Positions 62,988 through 64,000 of a DNA stretch of 64,000 nt are shown piece after piece. A model generated the notes under the pieces. That model saw nothing but the letters and a program-made list of their open reading frames with translations. It was not told the origin of the DNA and did no database searches. The stretch's first letter is position 1. Every line of letters begins with the position of its first letter. Location of the stretch: contig JALQBC010000019.1 of assembly GCA_023375675.1 (NCBI GenBank), positions 186,001 through 250,000 on the forward strand, in the 5' to 3' direction. The stretch comes from Cytospora piceicola. Its lineage: Eukaryota; Ascomycota; Sordariomycetes; Diaporthales; Cytosporaceae. A program made the translations under genes and the position numbers.

Positions 62988-64000
62988 TAGAAGCTGGACT
63001 TGCGTTTTTGAATAGAATAGAGCAGCTCTGGGGTGTTTGTATCATAATGACCAGTAGCTTAGAGGGAAATTACATTCGAGGCCACCTCTCAGCAGAGCCC
63101 CGGTAGAACACGGCATAACGACTTGTTCCCAGATACCTATACACGGTGGTCATATGTTAGCCAGTCAAAGTATGTATGTACGTGGACTATGATGTAGTTT
63201 GTGAGACAGACAGACAGGCAGGCAGGCAGGCAGACAGACAGACAGACAGACAGACACCATCATATACACTACCTTCCGTGCATATCTCGATGATCCACAG
63301 CTTCGGAAGGAAAGAAGAAGAGAATAGAGTGATCTGACAGGACCGTTGGGAAAATCCTGAATTCTGAAACGACCCTTCGCGCAGGAGGATCGACCTCGTG
63401 TTGATGATCAACCTTGATGTGGGTCATCAACCAACATGATGAGCAGGCTGGCAGGATGAGGCAGTTGAGGTTGAAAGGTCTACAGTACTGTGTACATAAA
63501 AGGTGTTGCTGCTTGGTGACATCAGAGGCAGGCATTTCCCCCCAATATGGAGAACCCAGGCGGGACCCCACATAAACGGTCAAGGACAGCGCCCTCGGGC
63601 CAATAGTCTTACATGAATCCGGAACCAACACGTCAGAGCCACAAGGGGGAGAGTCTTGATTTTCATGTGCGTTCCCATGTCAGTGGTCACGATGGCAGGA
63701 TGGATGGGCAATGGGACTATATTTGGGGACTAACTAACAGTAGGACAGTTTACATCCATACTCACTTACCTAGGTACATAACTAGGTGCGGTCTAGAACG
63801 AATGACTACGGAGGGAGATTACATGGTAAAATTAGGGGGGAGGGGGTTGGCCTCGCTGACATCACCATACGTATTTACCTACTTAGTATCCAGGTATCAC
63901 AAGGTGCCACGGTATACTCAACAAGCTACTACACAGGTTATATAGAGGTAACACCAGTAGTACATACCTAGGTACTTACTTACTTGCTTACTGACTTACA
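62988..64000. other. Non-coding right end of window
   Basis: 1 kb with no supported gene. It contains a CAGA/CAGG microsatellite and two exact TACCTAGGTA palindromes (63767-63776, 63965-63974), the second followed by TTACTTACTTGCTTACTGACTTAC at the window edge. Confidence 0.45.
63203..63256. repeat. (CAGA)n/(CAGG)n tetranucleotide microsatellite
   Basis: About 13 tetranucleotide units, CAGA then four CAGG then CAGA. Non-coding, downstream of the arylsulfotransferase-like gene. Confidence 0.9.

Noticed and set aside
1..64000. tRNA genes
   Set aside because: I looked for B-box-like GGTTCGANTCC and its complement. The few partial hits (for example 10487, 50805) lack a matching acceptor stem or A box. 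tRNAscan-SE would settle this.

Overview
This is a gene-rich window from a filamentous ascomycete nuclear genome, most probably a Sordariomycete (Pezizomycotina). The reasons are: short GT-AG introns (about 50-300 nt) with CTNAC-type branch sites in most genes; GC-rich third codon positions; fungal versions of Erv25, Atf1/AtfA, Mis13/Dsn1, Mbf1, Boi-type SH3-SAM-PH, NCS1 permease, CBM18 chitinase and DUF1365 proteins; and one AT-rich block mutated in the manner of RIP (CpA to TpA), a process of these fungi. Exon structures were built by hand from splice signals, reading-frame continuity and remembered family conservation. No alignment or transcript was available.

Layout. 1-2.8 kb: 3' part of a long disordered serine/arginine-rich protein, cut by the window edge. 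4.2-13.4 kb: a housekeeping cluster of U1 snRNP protein C (-), p24 cargo receptor Erv25 (+), succinate dehydrogenase assembly factor 2 (+), kinetochore protein Mis13/Dsn1 (-) and an Atf1/AtfA-type bZIP factor (-). 13.4-24.5 kb: gene-sparse, holding a GST-like protein (-) and an NCS1 purine/cytosine permease (-). 24.5-29.4 kb: a six-exon secreted GH18 chitinase with chitin-binding modules on both sides (+), then a broken SesB-NACHT-WD40 (NOD-like receptor) relic (-). 29.4-35.9 kb: mostly non-coding, with one small 77-codon gene. 35.9-41.6 kb: a Cdt1-like replication licensing factor (+), Mbf1 (-) and a DUF1365 membrane protein (+).

42.15-46.38 kb: a 4,227-bp transposable element with 122-bp terminal inverted repeats, heavily RIP-mutated. 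Its left part keeps a recognisable Tc1/mariner DD34E transposase frame. Its right part keeps a long reading-frame relic on the opposite strand that I could not assign to any family. This is the least explained object in the window.

46.5-64 kb: an MFS transporter (+) starting 148 bp beyond the element, a GFA/CENP-V zinc protein (+), TFIIH subunit Tfb5 (+), a dienoyl-CoA isomerase (-), a Boi-type polarity scaffold (+), an NTF2-like protein (+) and an arylsulfotransferase-like membrane protein (+).

The genes do not form one pathway: the conserved housekeeping genes look like an ordinary chromosome arm. The accessory layer is the chitinase, the NLR relic, the RIP-killed element and the MFS gene. 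Non-coding DNA carries a 10-bp palindrome, TACCTAGGTA, nine times exactly and never inside a coding exon called here.
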